The position numbers were made by a program, and so were the translations under genes. Under the pieces are notes generated by a model, which saw nothing but the letters and a program-made list of their open reading frames with translations, did not search any database and had not been told where the DNA came from. Of a stretch of DNA of 64,000 bases, positions 49,158 to 57,398 are shown in pieces. How positions within the stretch are numbered: the stretch's first letter is position 1; each line of letters starts with the position of its first letter. Source of the DNA: Pseudomonas brassicacearum (GTDB taxonomy: Bacteria > Pseudomonadota > Gammaproteobacteria > Pseudomonadales > Pseudomonadaceae); the NCBI RefSeq assembly GCF_003732265.1, contig NZ_MOBK01000010.1:62001-126000 (forward strand), written 5' to 3'.

Positions 49158-49354
49158 AGAGCGGTCGCTCCTCCTGTTCCCCATTGCGCACCACTTTGTT
49201 ACCGAACGCCCCAGCGTGGCGCAAAACCTCGCTCAAGTAACAGCCGTCACCCTTCCGCAAAAACACCCCAGAAAAATTTCATCTCCGCCCGAACCCTTGA
49301 TCTACAAGCCTTCCAGCCCATCCAAGAACTTTTCTTGAACACCCATCCAACAAG

Positions 49355-49371
49355 TTGGCCGCTTGATTGCA
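49355..49371 (+). promoter_or_regulatory. Sigma54 promoter of the hutU operon
   Basis: TTGGCCGCTTGATTGCA has GG (49357) and GC (49369) ten bases apart and a TTGC -12 half. It agrees with the sigma54-dependent hutU promoter known for P. fluorescens and implies activation by CbrB or NtrC. Confidence 0.8.
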
Positions 49372-49375
49372 TATG

Positions 49376-49389
49376 CTTGTATGTACAAG
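49376..49389. promoter_or_regulatory. HutC operator at the hutU start site
   Basis: CTTGTATGTACAAG is a 14-base palindrome (CTTGTA, TG, TACAAG). It begins six bases after the -12 element and so covers the likely transcription start. Confidence 0.8.
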
Positions 49390-49522
49390 TAAAGACGTAT
49401 GCGTATGAGTCGACCGAGACTCTCCGCAGCGTCCACTGATTCGCTTGTGGCGCATCGATGCGCACAGGCTCGCTTGCCCACTGCCAGGGTTGGTTTGAAT
49501 TGATCGCTGAGGAGTCTTTTTC

Positions 49523-51211
49523 GTGACTGACAATACCCAGAAACCTACTAAATACCGTGACGTTGAAATCCGTGCCGCACGCGGTAACACGCTGACCGCC
49601 AAGAGCTGGCTGACCGAAGCGCCGCTGCGCATGCTGATGAACAACCTCGACCCGGAAGTCGCCGAGAACCCTAAAGAACTGGTGGTTTACGGTGGTATCG
49701 GTCGTGCGGCACGTAACTGGGAATGCTACGACAAGATCGTCGAAAGCCTGACCAACCTGAACGACGACGAGACCCTGCTGGTGCAATCCGGCAAGCCGGT
49801 CGGCGTGTTCAAGACCCACACCAACGCACCGCGCGTGCTGATCGCCAACTCCAACCTGGTGCCACACTGGGCGAGCTGGGAACACTTCAACGAACTCGAC
49901 GCCAAAGGCCTGGCCATGTACGGCCAGATGACCGCCGGCAGCTGGATCTACATCGGCAGCCAGGGCATCGTCCAGGGCACCTACGAAACCTTCGTCGAAG
50001 CCGGTCGCCAACACTACAACGATGACCTGAAAGGTCGTTGGGTCCTGACCGCAGGTCTGGGCGGCATGGGCGGCGCCCAGCCTCTGGCCGCGACCCTGGC
50101 TGGCGCTTGTTCGCTGAACATCGAATGCCAGCAGGTCAGCATCGATTTCCGTTTGAACAGCCGCTACGTCGACGAGCAGGCCAAAGACCTCGACGACGCG
50201 CTGGCCCGCATCGAAAAATACACCAAAGAAGGCAAGGCGATTTCCATCGCGCTGCTGGGTAACGCCGCTGAAATCCTGCCGGAACTGGTGCGTCGTGGCG
50301 TACGCCCGGACATGGTCACCGACCAGACCAGCGCCCACGACCCGCTCAACGGTTACCTGCCAGCCGGCTGGACCTGGGAAGAGTACCGCGCTCGTGCCAA
50401 GACCGAGCCAGCTGCTGTTGTAAAAGCCGCCAAGCAATCGATGGCTGTTCATGTTAAAGCGATGCTGGATTTCCAGAAAATGGGCATCCCGACCTTCGAC
50501 TACGGCAACAACATCCGTCAGATGGCCCAGGAAGAAGGCGTGGAAAACGCATTCGACTTCCCTGGCTTCGTACCGGCTTACATCCGTCCGCTGTTCTGCC
50601 GCGGCATCGGTCCATTCCGTTGGGCTGCGTTGTCCGGCAACGCCGAAGACATCTACAAGACCGACGCCAAAGTCAAAGAGCTGATCCCGGACGACGCCCA
50701 CCTGCACAACTGGCTGGACATGGCTCGCGAACGCATCAGCTTCCAGGGCCTGCCGGCTCGTATCTGCTGGGTTGGCCTGGGCCTGCGTGCCAAGCTCGGT
50801 CTGGCGTTCAACGAAATGGTGCGCAGCGGTGAATTGTCCGCGCCAATCGTGATCGGTCGCGACCACTTGGACTCCGGTTCGGTCGCCAGCCCGAACCGCG
50901 AAACCGAATCGATGCAGGACGGTTCCGATGCTGTGTCCGACTGGCCACTGCTCAACGCTCTGCTGAACACGGCGAGCGGTGCGACCTGGGTTTCCCTGCA
51001 CCACGGCGGCGGCGTCGGCATGGGCTTCTCCCAGCACTCGGGCATGGTGATTGTCTGCGACGGTACTGACGAAGCGGCCGAGCGTATTGCTCGCGTGCTG
51101 CACAACGACCCGGCGACCGGCGTTATGCGTCACGCCGATGCGGGTTACCAGATCGCAATCGACTGCGCCAAGGAACAAGGGCTGAACCTGCCGATGATTA
51201 CTGGAAAATAA
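49523..51211 (+). CDS. hutU: Urocanate hydratase
   Basis: 562-residue NAD-dependent urocanase converting urocanate to imidazolonepropionate. NAD-binding glycines lie in LGGMGGAQPLAATLAG, and the conserved active Cys in IRPLFCRGIGPFRW. It ends with HHGGGVGMGFSQHSG and NDPATGVMRHADAGY, both characteristic. The GTG start at 49523 has GAGGAG nine bases upstream. First gene of the main hut operon, under the sigma54 promoter and HutC operator about 140 bases upstream. Confidence 0.97.
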   Translation: MTDNTQKPTKYRDVEIRAARGNTLTAKSWLTEAPLRMLMNNLDPEVAENPKELVVYGGIGRAARNWECYDKIVESLTNLNDDETLLVQSGKPVGVFKTHTNAPRVLIANSNLVPHWASWEHFNELDAKGLAMYGQMTAGSWIYIGSQGIVQGTYETFVEAGRQHYNDDLKGRWVLTAGLGGMGGAQPLAATLAGACSLNIECQQVSIDFRLNSRYVDEQAKDLDDALARIEKYTKEGKAISIALLGNAAEILPELVRRGVRPDMVTDQTSAHDPLNGYLPAGWTWEEYRARAKTEPAAVVKAAKQSMAVHVKAMLDFQKMGIPTFDYGNNIRQMAQEEGVENAFDFPGFVPAYIRPLFCRGIGPFRWAALSGNAEDIYKTDAKVKELIPDDAHLHNWLDMARERISFQGLPARICWVGLGLRAKLGLAFNEMVRSGELSAPIVIGRDHLDSGSVASPNRETESMQDGSDAVSDWPLLNALLNTASGATWVSLHHGGGVGMGFSQHSGMVIVCDGTDEAAERIARVLHNDPATGVMRHADAGYQIAIDCAKEQGLNLPMITGK

Positions 51212-51220
51212 CGCAGTACT

Positions 51221-51310
51221 TGTGGGAGCGGGCTTGCTCGCGAAAGCGGTAGACCAGTCGGCATTGATGTTGGATGTGCTGGCCTCTTCGCGAGCAAGCC
51301 CGCTCCCACA
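51221..51310. repeat. REP doublet inside the hut operon
   Basis: Inverted TGTGGGAGCGGGCTTGCTCG copies lie ten bases after the hutU stop and 50 bases before the NCS1 transporter. Confidence 0.9.
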
Positions 51311-51359
51311 TAGAGCAGTTACACAGTGAATTCCAATAACAATCCACAGAGGTTGAACC

Positions 51360-52829
51360 ATGGCTGTCAACGATCGTGCAAGCAACAAACCGTTGATCGA
51401 GAAGCGCTCGATCGACTACATCCCGGAAGCGGAAAGACACGGTCGTCTATTTAGCCAGTTCACCCTGTGGATGGGTGCCAACCTGCAAATCACCGCGATT
51501 GTCACCGGGGCCCTGGCCGTGGTGCTGGGCGGTGATGTGTTCTGGTCGTTGATCGGTCTGTTGATCGGTCAACTGCTCGGCGGCGGGGTCATGGCGTTGC
51601 ATGCGGCGCAAGGGCCTAAACTTGGTCTGCCGCAGATGATTTCCAGCAGGGTACAGTTCGGCGTGTATGGCGCGGCCATCCCGATCGTGCTGGTCTGCTT
51701 GATGTACCTCGGCTTCACCGCAACGGGCACCGTACTTTCCGGTCAGGCGCTGGGCCAGTTGTTTGGCGTCAGCGACAGCGTCGGCATTCTGATTTTCGCC
51801 AGTGTCATCGTGCTGGTGACGGTGCTCGGTTATCGGGTGATCCATTGGATCGGCCGTGTGGCCAGTGTCATTGGCGTGATTGCCTTTGTTTATCTGTTCA
51901 GCCGTCTGATGAGCCAGGTCGATGTGGGCGCACTGTTGCAAATCCGCCACTTCAGCTGGAGCAGCTTCCTGCTGGCGGTGTCGCTCGCGGCGTCCTGGCA
52001 GATCGCCTTCGGCCCTTACGTGGCTGACTACTCGCGCTACCTGCCGAGCAAGATTTCCTCGGTGAAAACTTTTTTTGCCGCCGGCGCAGGTTCGGTCATT
52101 GGTGCGCAGGTGGCGATGGTCCTCGGTGTGTTCGCTGCCGCCTCGGCCAACGGCCAATTCGCCGGCCATGAAGTCGCCTACATCGTTGGTCTGGGCGGTA
52201 CCGGTGCCACCGCTGCGCTGCTGTATTTCAGCATCGCGTTCGGCAAGGTCACGATCTCCACGCTGAACTCCTACGGCAGCTTCATGTGCATTGCGACCAT
52301 CATCAGCGGCTTCCGTGGTGACCTGAAAGTATCGCGCATGCAGCGTCTGGTCTTCGTGCTGGTAATCGTCGGTGCGGCGACCCTGATGGCGTTGCTCGGT
52401 CAGCACTCGTTCCTCGGTGCGTTCAAGTCCTTCATTCTGTTCCTGCTGGCGTTCTTCACGCCATGGAGCGCGATCAACCTGGTGGACTACTACTGCATCA
52501 CCCGCGAGCGTTATGACGTGCCGGCACTGGCCGATCCGAACGGTCGCTACGGCCGTTGGAACGCCCTCGGTATCAGCGTCTATGTCTTCGGTGTGCTGGT
52601 GCAGCTGCCGTTCATCTCCACCAAGTTCTATACCGGTCCGCTGGTGGCGGCCCTGGGTGATGTGGATATCTCCTGGATCATCGGTCTGGTGATTCCCGCA
52701 GCCCTGTATTACGTGTGTGCGAAAAAATGGCACGGCAGCGTGCCCGATCAACTGATTCTGCCGGTCGAGCAGGACAGCGTTGTACAACCTAAAACAAACG
52801 GGACCGGTCGCGTGGCGACGCAGGCCTGA
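51360..52829 (+). CDS. NCS1 (CodB-type) transporter, probable urocanate/imidazole permease
   Basis: 489-residue membrane protein with about 12 segments of the nucleobase:cation symporter-1 family (PEAERHGRLFSQFTLWMGAN at the N-terminus; the conserved SWQIAFGPYVADYSRYLP in the middle). NCS1 members carry purines, cytosine, hydantoins and similar ring compounds. Lying between hutU and the ABC importer, its likely substrate is urocanate or another imidazole compound. A urocanate transporter, HutTu, is known in the P. fluorescens hut locus and this is the candidate equivalent; I cannot confirm identity. Confidence 0.85.
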   Translation: MAVNDRASNKPLIEKRSIDYIPEAERHGRLFSQFTLWMGANLQITAIVTGALAVVLGGDVFWSLIGLLIGQLLGGGVMALHAAQGPKLGLPQMISSRVQFGVYGAAIPIVLVCLMYLGFTATGTVLSGQALGQLFGVSDSVGILIFASVIVLVTVLGYRVIHWIGRVASVIGVIAFVYLFSRLMSQVDVGALLQIRHFSWSSFLLAVSLAASWQIAFGPYVADYSRYLPSKISSVKTFFAAGAGSVIGAQVAMVLGVFAAASANGQFAGHEVAYIVGLGGTGATAALLYFSIAFGKVTISTLNSYGSFMCIATIISGFRGDLKVSRMQRLVFVLVIVGAATLMALLGQHSFLGAFKSFILFLLAFFTPWSAINLVDYYCITRERYDVPALADPNGRYGRWNALGISVYVFGVLVQLPFISTKFYTGPLVAALGDVDISWIIGLVIPAALYYVCAKKWHGSVPDQLILPVEQDSVVQPKTNGTGRVATQA

Positions 52830-52898
52830 TTGGACGTGGACAGGGCTGGATGCCTCTTGACTGCCGTAAGCCAATTCATGATTAGGAGCGTCACAACA

Positions 52899-53867
52899 AT
52901 GAAATCGAACAAGACCCTGCTGACCACATTGCTTTCCATGGGCCTGCTGGCCAGTGCTGGCGCCACTCAGGCTGCTGGTTGGTGCGAGTCGGGCAAACCG
53001 GTGAAATTCGCCGGCCTGAACTGGGAAAGCGCCATGCTGCTGACCGACGTGATGCAAGTCGTGTTGGAGAAGGGCTACGACTGCAAGACCGACAGCCTGC
53101 CGGGTAACTCCATCACCATGGAAAACGCCCTGAGCAGCAACGACATCCAGGTGTTTGCCGAAGAGTGGGTCGGCCGCAGTGAAGTCTGGAACAAGGCCGA
53201 GAAGGCCGGCAAAGTCGTCGGTGTCGGCGCACCCGTTGTGGGCGCCATCGAAGGCTGGTACGTGCCGCGTTACGTCATCGAAGGCGATGCCAAGCGCAAG
53301 CTGGAAGCCAAGGCCCCCGACCTGAAAAACATTGCCGATCTGGGCAAATACTCGGCGATTTTCAAGGACGCCGAAGAGCCATCCAAGGGCCGTTTCTACA
53401 ACTGCCCGGCCGGCTGGACCTGCGAGCTGGATAACAGCGAAATGCTGAAAAGCTACGGCCTGGAAAGCACCTACACCAACTTCCGCCCAGGCACCGGCCC
53501 GGCGCTGGATGCGGCCGTGCTGTCGAGCTACAAGCGTGGCGAGCCGATCCTGTTCTACTACTGGTCGCCAACTCCGCTGATGGGCCAGATCGACGTGGTG
53601 AAACTCGAAGAGAAACCAGGCGTGAACAAGACCGTGGATATCAAGGTCGGCCTGTCCAAGACTTTCCACGAGCAAGCCCCGGAACTGGTGGCCGTGCTGG
53701 AAAAGGTCAACGTGCCAATCGACATCCTCAACCAGAACCTTGGGCGCATGACCAAAGAGCGGATCGAGTCGCCAAAACTGGCCAAGATCTTCTTGAAGGA
53801 ACATCCTGAAGTCTGGCACGCGTGGGTGAGCGAAGACGCAGCCAAGAAAATCGACGCGGCCTTGTAG
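52899..53867 (+). CDS. hutX: ABC transporter substrate-binding protein HutX (OpuAC type)
   Basis: 322-residue periplasmic binding protein with signal peptide (SNKTLLTTLLSMGLLASAGA, cleavage near TQAAG). The OpuAC fold of the glycine-betaine/choline class is seen in VKFAGLNWESAMLLTDVMQV, IQVFAEEWVGRSEVW and ILFYYWSPTPLMGQ. HutX-type members of this class bind histidine. The ATG at 52899 is ten bases after AGGAG. It is followed by permease and ATPase genes, together forming a complete importer. Confidence 0.9.
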   Translation: MKSNKTLLTTLLSMGLLASAGATQAAGWCESGKPVKFAGLNWESAMLLTDVMQVVLEKGYDCKTDSLPGNSITMENALSSNDIQVFAEEWVGRSEVWNKAEKAGKVVGVGAPVVGAIEGWYVPRYVIEGDAKRKLEAKAPDLKNIADLGKYSAIFKDAEEPSKGRFYNCPAGWTCELDNSEMLKSYGLESTYTNFRPGTGPALDAAVLSSYKRGEPILFYYWSPTPLMGQIDVVKLEEKPGVNKTVDIKVGLSKTFHEQAPELVAVLEKVNVPIDILNQNLGRMTKERIESPKLAKIFLKEHPEVWHAWVSEDAAKKIDAAL

Positions 53868-53937
53868 GTTGAGCCTCTCCGACTGCCGGTAGCGGCAGTC
53901 GGACGCTTGATCGCAACCCCTTGATTGAGAGTCTCTT

Positions 53938-54789
53938 ATGTTTCCCGAAAGCTTTACCTTTTCCATCGCCGACTGGGTCAACGGTTGGGTCGATTCGCTG
54001 GTCACCAACTACGGCGACGTGTTCCGGCAGATCTCTGACACGCTGCTGTGGGCCATCGTCAACCTTGAAGGCCTGCTGCGTGCGGCGCCTTGGTGGTTGA
54101 TGCTCGCCATCGTCGCGGGCATTGCCTGGCACGCCACGCGCAAAGTCGTGACCACGGCCGTGATTGTCGGCTTGTTGTTCCTGGTGGGAGCGGTCGGCCT
54201 CTGGGACAAGCTGATGCAAACCCTGGCGCTGATGATGGTGGCGACGATCATTTCGGTGCTGATTGGCATTCCGCTGGGCATTCTCTCGGCGCGCAGCAAT
54301 CGCCTGCGTTCGGTGCTGATGCCGTTGCTGGACATCATGCAAACCATGCCGAGTTTCGTTTACCTGATCCCGGTGCTGATGCTGTTTGGCCTGGGCAAGG
54401 TGCCGGCGATTTTCGCCACCGTGATCTACGCCGCACCCCCGCTGATTCGCTTGACCGACCTGGGCATTCGCCAGGTTGATGGTGAAGTGATGGAAGCGAT
54501 CAACGCCTTCGGTGCTAGCCGCTGGCAGCAACTGTTTGGCGTGCAACTGCCCCTGGCGTTGCCGAGCATCATGGCCGGCATCAACCAGACGACAATGATG
54601 GCGCTGTCGATGGTGGTCATTGCCTCGATGATTGGTGCCCGTGGCTTGGGCGAAGACGTACTGGTGGGGATTCAGACCCTCAACGTCGGACGTGGCCTGG
54701 AAGCCGGTCTGGCGATCGTGATTCTGGCTGTGGTGATCGACCGCATTACTCAGGCGTACGGTCGGGCACGGCATGAGGTGAGCAAATGA
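53938..54789 (+). CDS. hutW: ABC transporter permease HutW
   Basis: 283-residue inner-membrane permease of the proline/glycine-betaine (OpuAB/ProW) class with about six membrane segments. The binding-protein-dependent motif EAINAFGASRWQQLFGVQLP, which contacts the ATPase, is present, as is PVLMLFGLGKVPAIFATVIY. Its stop overlaps the hutV start by ATGA. Confidence 0.93.
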   Translation: MFPESFTFSIADWVNGWVDSLVTNYGDVFRQISDTLLWAIVNLEGLLRAAPWWLMLAIVAGIAWHATRKVVTTAVIVGLLFLVGAVGLWDKLMQTLALMMVATIISVLIGIPLGILSARSNRLRSVLMPLLDIMQTMPSFVYLIPVLMLFGLGKVPAIFATVIYAAPPLIRLTDLGIRQVDGEVMEAINAFGASRWQQLFGVQLPLALPSIMAGINQTTMMALSMVVIASMIGARGLGEDVLVGIQTLNVGRGLEAGLAIVILAVVIDRITQAYGRARHEVSK

Positions 54790-55616
54790 ACAACGCGACC
54801 GTAAGCAAGATCGAAGTCAAAAACGTCTTCAAGATTTTCGGCAACCGCTCCAAGGATGCGCTGGCGATGATTGGCCAGGGCAAGACCAAAGACCAGGTGC
54901 TGTCCGAAACCGGCTGCGTGGTCGGCGTGAATGATCTGTCCCTGAGCATCGGCACCGGCGAGATCTTCGTGATCATGGGCCTGTCGGGTTCCGGCAAATC
55001 GACTTTGGTGCGCCACTTCAATCGCCTGATCGACCCGACCAGCGGCGCGATCCTGGTGGACGGCGTGGACATCCTGCAATACGACATGGAAGCCCTGCGC
55101 GAATTTCGCCGGCACAAGATCAGCATGGTGTTCCAGAGCTTCGGCCTGCTGCCGCACAAGACCGTGGTGGACAACGTCGCCTACGGCCTGAAAGTGCGCG
55201 GCGAGAGCAAGCAAATGTGCTCTGAGCGCGCGCTGCACTGGATCAACACCGTGGGCCTCAAGGGCTACGAAAACAAATACCCGCATCAGCTCTCGGGCGG
55301 CATGCGTCAGCGTGTCGGCCTGGCCCGCGCCTTGGCGGCGGACACCGATATCATCCTGATGGACGAAGCGTTCAGTGCCCTCGACCCGCTGATCCGCGCC
55401 GAGATGCAGGACCAGTTGCTGGAACTGCAAAAGACCCTGCACAAGACCATCGTCTTCATCACCCACGACCTCGACGAGGCCGTGCGCATCGGCAACCGCA
55501 TCGCGATCCTCAAGGACGGCCGCCTGATTCAGGTCGGCACCCCGCGCGAGATCCTGCATTCGCCGGCGGATGAGTATGTCGACCGGTTCGTGCAGCGTCG
55601 GGCTGCGGTGGTTTGA
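54786..55616 (+). CDS. hutV: ABC transporter ATP-binding protein HutV
   Basis: 276-residue ATPase of the quaternary-amine uptake class. Walker A GLSGSGKST, Q-loop MVFQSFGLLPHK, signature LSGGMRQRVGLARALA and Walker B DIILMDEAFSALDP are complete, with the His switch in FITHDLDEA. The N-terminal extension (KIFGNRSKDALAMIGQGKTK) is typical of ProV/OpuAA-like proteins. The C-terminal CBS region found in osmoregulatory relatives is absent, in keeping with nutrient uptake. Confidence 0.95.
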   Translation: MNNATVSKIEVKNVFKIFGNRSKDALAMIGQGKTKDQVLSETGCVVGVNDLSLSIGTGEIFVIMGLSGSGKSTLVRHFNRLIDPTSGAILVDGVDILQYDMEALREFRRHKISMVFQSFGLLPHKTVVDNVAYGLKVRGESKQMCSERALHWINTVGLKGYENKYPHQLSGGMRQRVGLARALAADTDIILMDEAFSALDPLIRAEMQDQLLELQKTLHKTIVFITHDLDEAVRIGNRIAILKDGRLIQVGTPREILHSPADEYVDRFVQRRAAVV

Positions 55617-55642
55617 GAGATTTGCGGTGACTGTACCGGCCC

Positions 55643-55708
55643 CTTCGCGAGCAGGCTCGCTCCCACATTGGAATGCATCCCCTGTGGGAGCGAGCCTGCT
55701 CGCGAAGG
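55643..55708. repeat. REP pair (outward order) in the hut operon
   Basis: Two REPs of subtype GAGCAGGCTCGCTCCCAC / GTGGGAGCGAGCCTGCTC lie between hutV and the first histidase gene. Confidence 0.85.
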
Positions 55709-55756
55709 CGGCGGTGGAGTTGCATCAAAATTGAAGAAATACAGTTGAGGTCAAAG

Positions 55757-57280
55757 ATGTCCCAGGCTGAAAAAATCGTTATCACCGAAGCGCAGGTCCG
55801 TTGGCAGGATGTGGTCGCCGTCGCCCGTCATGGCGCACAGCTTGAGCTGTCGGCGCCGGTCTGGGCACGCATTGAAAATGCTCAGGGCATCGTCCAGCGC
55901 ATCGTTACCAGCGGCGAGCGTGCCTATGGCATCAACACCGGGCTGGGCGCGTTGTGCAACGTCTCCCTGCAAGATGAACAACTCAGCCAACTGTCGCGCA
56001 ACACCCTGCTCAGCCACGCCTGTGGTGTCGGCGCACCGCTGACCAACGAGCAGACTCGCGCCATCATGTGCGCCGCCGTCGTCAACTACAGCCACGGCAA
56101 ATCCGGCCTGCACCGCCAGGTGGTCGAAGCCCTGCTGGCGCTGCTCAACCGTGGCATCACCCCGCAAGTGCCGTCCCAGGGTTCCGTCGGCTACCTGACG
56201 CACATGGCGCACATCGGCATCGCGTTGCTGGGTGTCGGCAATGTCAGCTATCGCGGGCAAATCGTCTCCGCTCAGCAAGCCCTGGCCGAAGAAGGCCTGC
56301 AACCGGTCAAGCTCGGCGCCAAGGACGGTTTGTGCCTGGTCAACGGCACGCCGTGCATGACCGGCCTCAGTTGCCTGGCGATTGCCGACGCTGCGCATTT
56401 GCTGCTGTGGGCCGACGTGATCGGCGCCATGAGTTTCGAAGCCCAGCGCGGTCAGATCGATGCGTTCGACGCCGAGATCATCGCGCTCAAACCGCACCCG
56501 GGCATGCAGCAAGTTGGCATCAACCTGCGCGCCGTGCTCGATGGCAGTGAAGTGATCGCCAGCAGCAAAGGCATTCGCACCCAGGACGCCTTGAGCATTC
56601 GCTCGATCCCGCAGGTCCACGGCGCTGCCCGTGACCAGCTGGTTCACGCGACTCAACAGATCGAAAACGAACTCAACGGCGCCACCGACAACCCGTTGGT
56701 GCTGGGTACACCGGACAACTACCGCGTCGTTTCCCAAGCCAACCCGCACGGCCAGTCCGTAGCGATGGCGGCGGACCTGCTGGCCATCGCCATGGCAGAA
56801 ATCGGCTCCATCGCCGAGCGTCGCCTCGATCGCCTGATCAACCCGCACGTCAGCGGTCTGCCGGCGTTTCTGGTGGCCAATCCGGGCGTCAACTCCGGGA
56901 TGATGATCGTCCAGTACGTCGCCGCTTCCCTGTGCGCGGAAAACCGTCAATTGGCGCAACCGGCCGTGCTCGACAACTACGTTACGTCCGGACTGCAGGA
57001 AGACCACTTGAGCCTGGGCACCAACGCTGCGCTGAAGCTGCATCGCGCATTGGAAAACTGCACGCAGATCCTTGCCATCGAGTACTTGCTGGCGGCCCAG
57101 GCGTTTGAATTCTTGAAAGAGCAACGCTTCGGCGCGGGCACTGATGCGGCGTGGCGTCTGCTGCGCGAGCGTGTTCCGGCTTATGATCAGGACCGCTGGC
57201 TGGCGCCGGACATTGCTGCCGCTGCCGCCGTATTGAAAGAACAGAATTTGCTGCACAAGGCTGTACCGAACCTGAACTGA
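55757..57280 (+). CDS. hutH1: Histidase-family paralogue lacking the MIO triplet (HutH1)
   Basis: 507-residue member of the aromatic amino acid lyase family, clearly homologous to histidase (GERAYGINTGLGALCNV, LLSHACGVGAP, NELNGATDNPLVL, QEDHLSLGTNAALKL). The Ala-Ser-Gly that cyclises to the MIO cofactor is absent: where the paralogue has GSVGASGDLAPLAHM, this one has GSVGYLTHMAHI (142-153), a deletion of exactly three residues with the rest in register. It therefore probably cannot deaminate histidine by the usual mechanism. The Tyr in AYGINTG is retained. The ATG at 55757 follows GAGG; upstream codons run through the REP pair. Role unknown. Confidence 0.9.
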   Translation: MSQAEKIVITEAQVRWQDVVAVARHGAQLELSAPVWARIENAQGIVQRIVTSGERAYGINTGLGALCNVSLQDEQLSQLSRNTLLSHACGVGAPLTNEQTRAIMCAAVVNYSHGKSGLHRQVVEALLALLNRGITPQVPSQGSVGYLTHMAHIGIALLGVGNVSYRGQIVSAQQALAEEGLQPVKLGAKDGLCLVNGTPCMTGLSCLAIADAAHLLLWADVIGAMSFEAQRGQIDAFDAEIIALKPHPGMQQVGINLRAVLDGSEVIASSKGIRTQDALSIRSIPQVHGAARDQLVHATQQIENELNGATDNPLVLGTPDNYRVVSQANPHGQSVAMAADLLAIAMAEIGSIAERRLDRLINPHVSGLPAFLVANPGVNSGMMIVQYVAASLCAENRQLAQPAVLDNYVTSGLQEDHLSLGTNAALKLHRALENCTQILAIEYLLAAQAFEFLKEQRFGAGTDAAWRLLRERVPAYDQDRWLAPDIAAAAAVLKEQNLLHKAVPNLN

Positions 57281-57398
57281 AATCCACAACACCAGCGTGC
57301 CAAGGCGCCAGCCCCTCTCACAAAGTCGGGAAGCGACGGACAACGGAAATCTCCGGAGCGTCTGGTTAGTTAATAAAAACTCTCAAAAGGAGAATGAT

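Noticed and set aside
49247..51388. Long open frame antisense to hutU, running through a REP doublet
   Set aside because: It reads through an inverted repeat and the opposite strand of urocanase; a shadow of hutU.
51447..54008. Open frame of about 850 codons antisense to the NCS1 and hutX genes
   Set aside because: Gln/His/Asp-rich low-complexity translation typical of the complement of membrane-protein genes; no family match.
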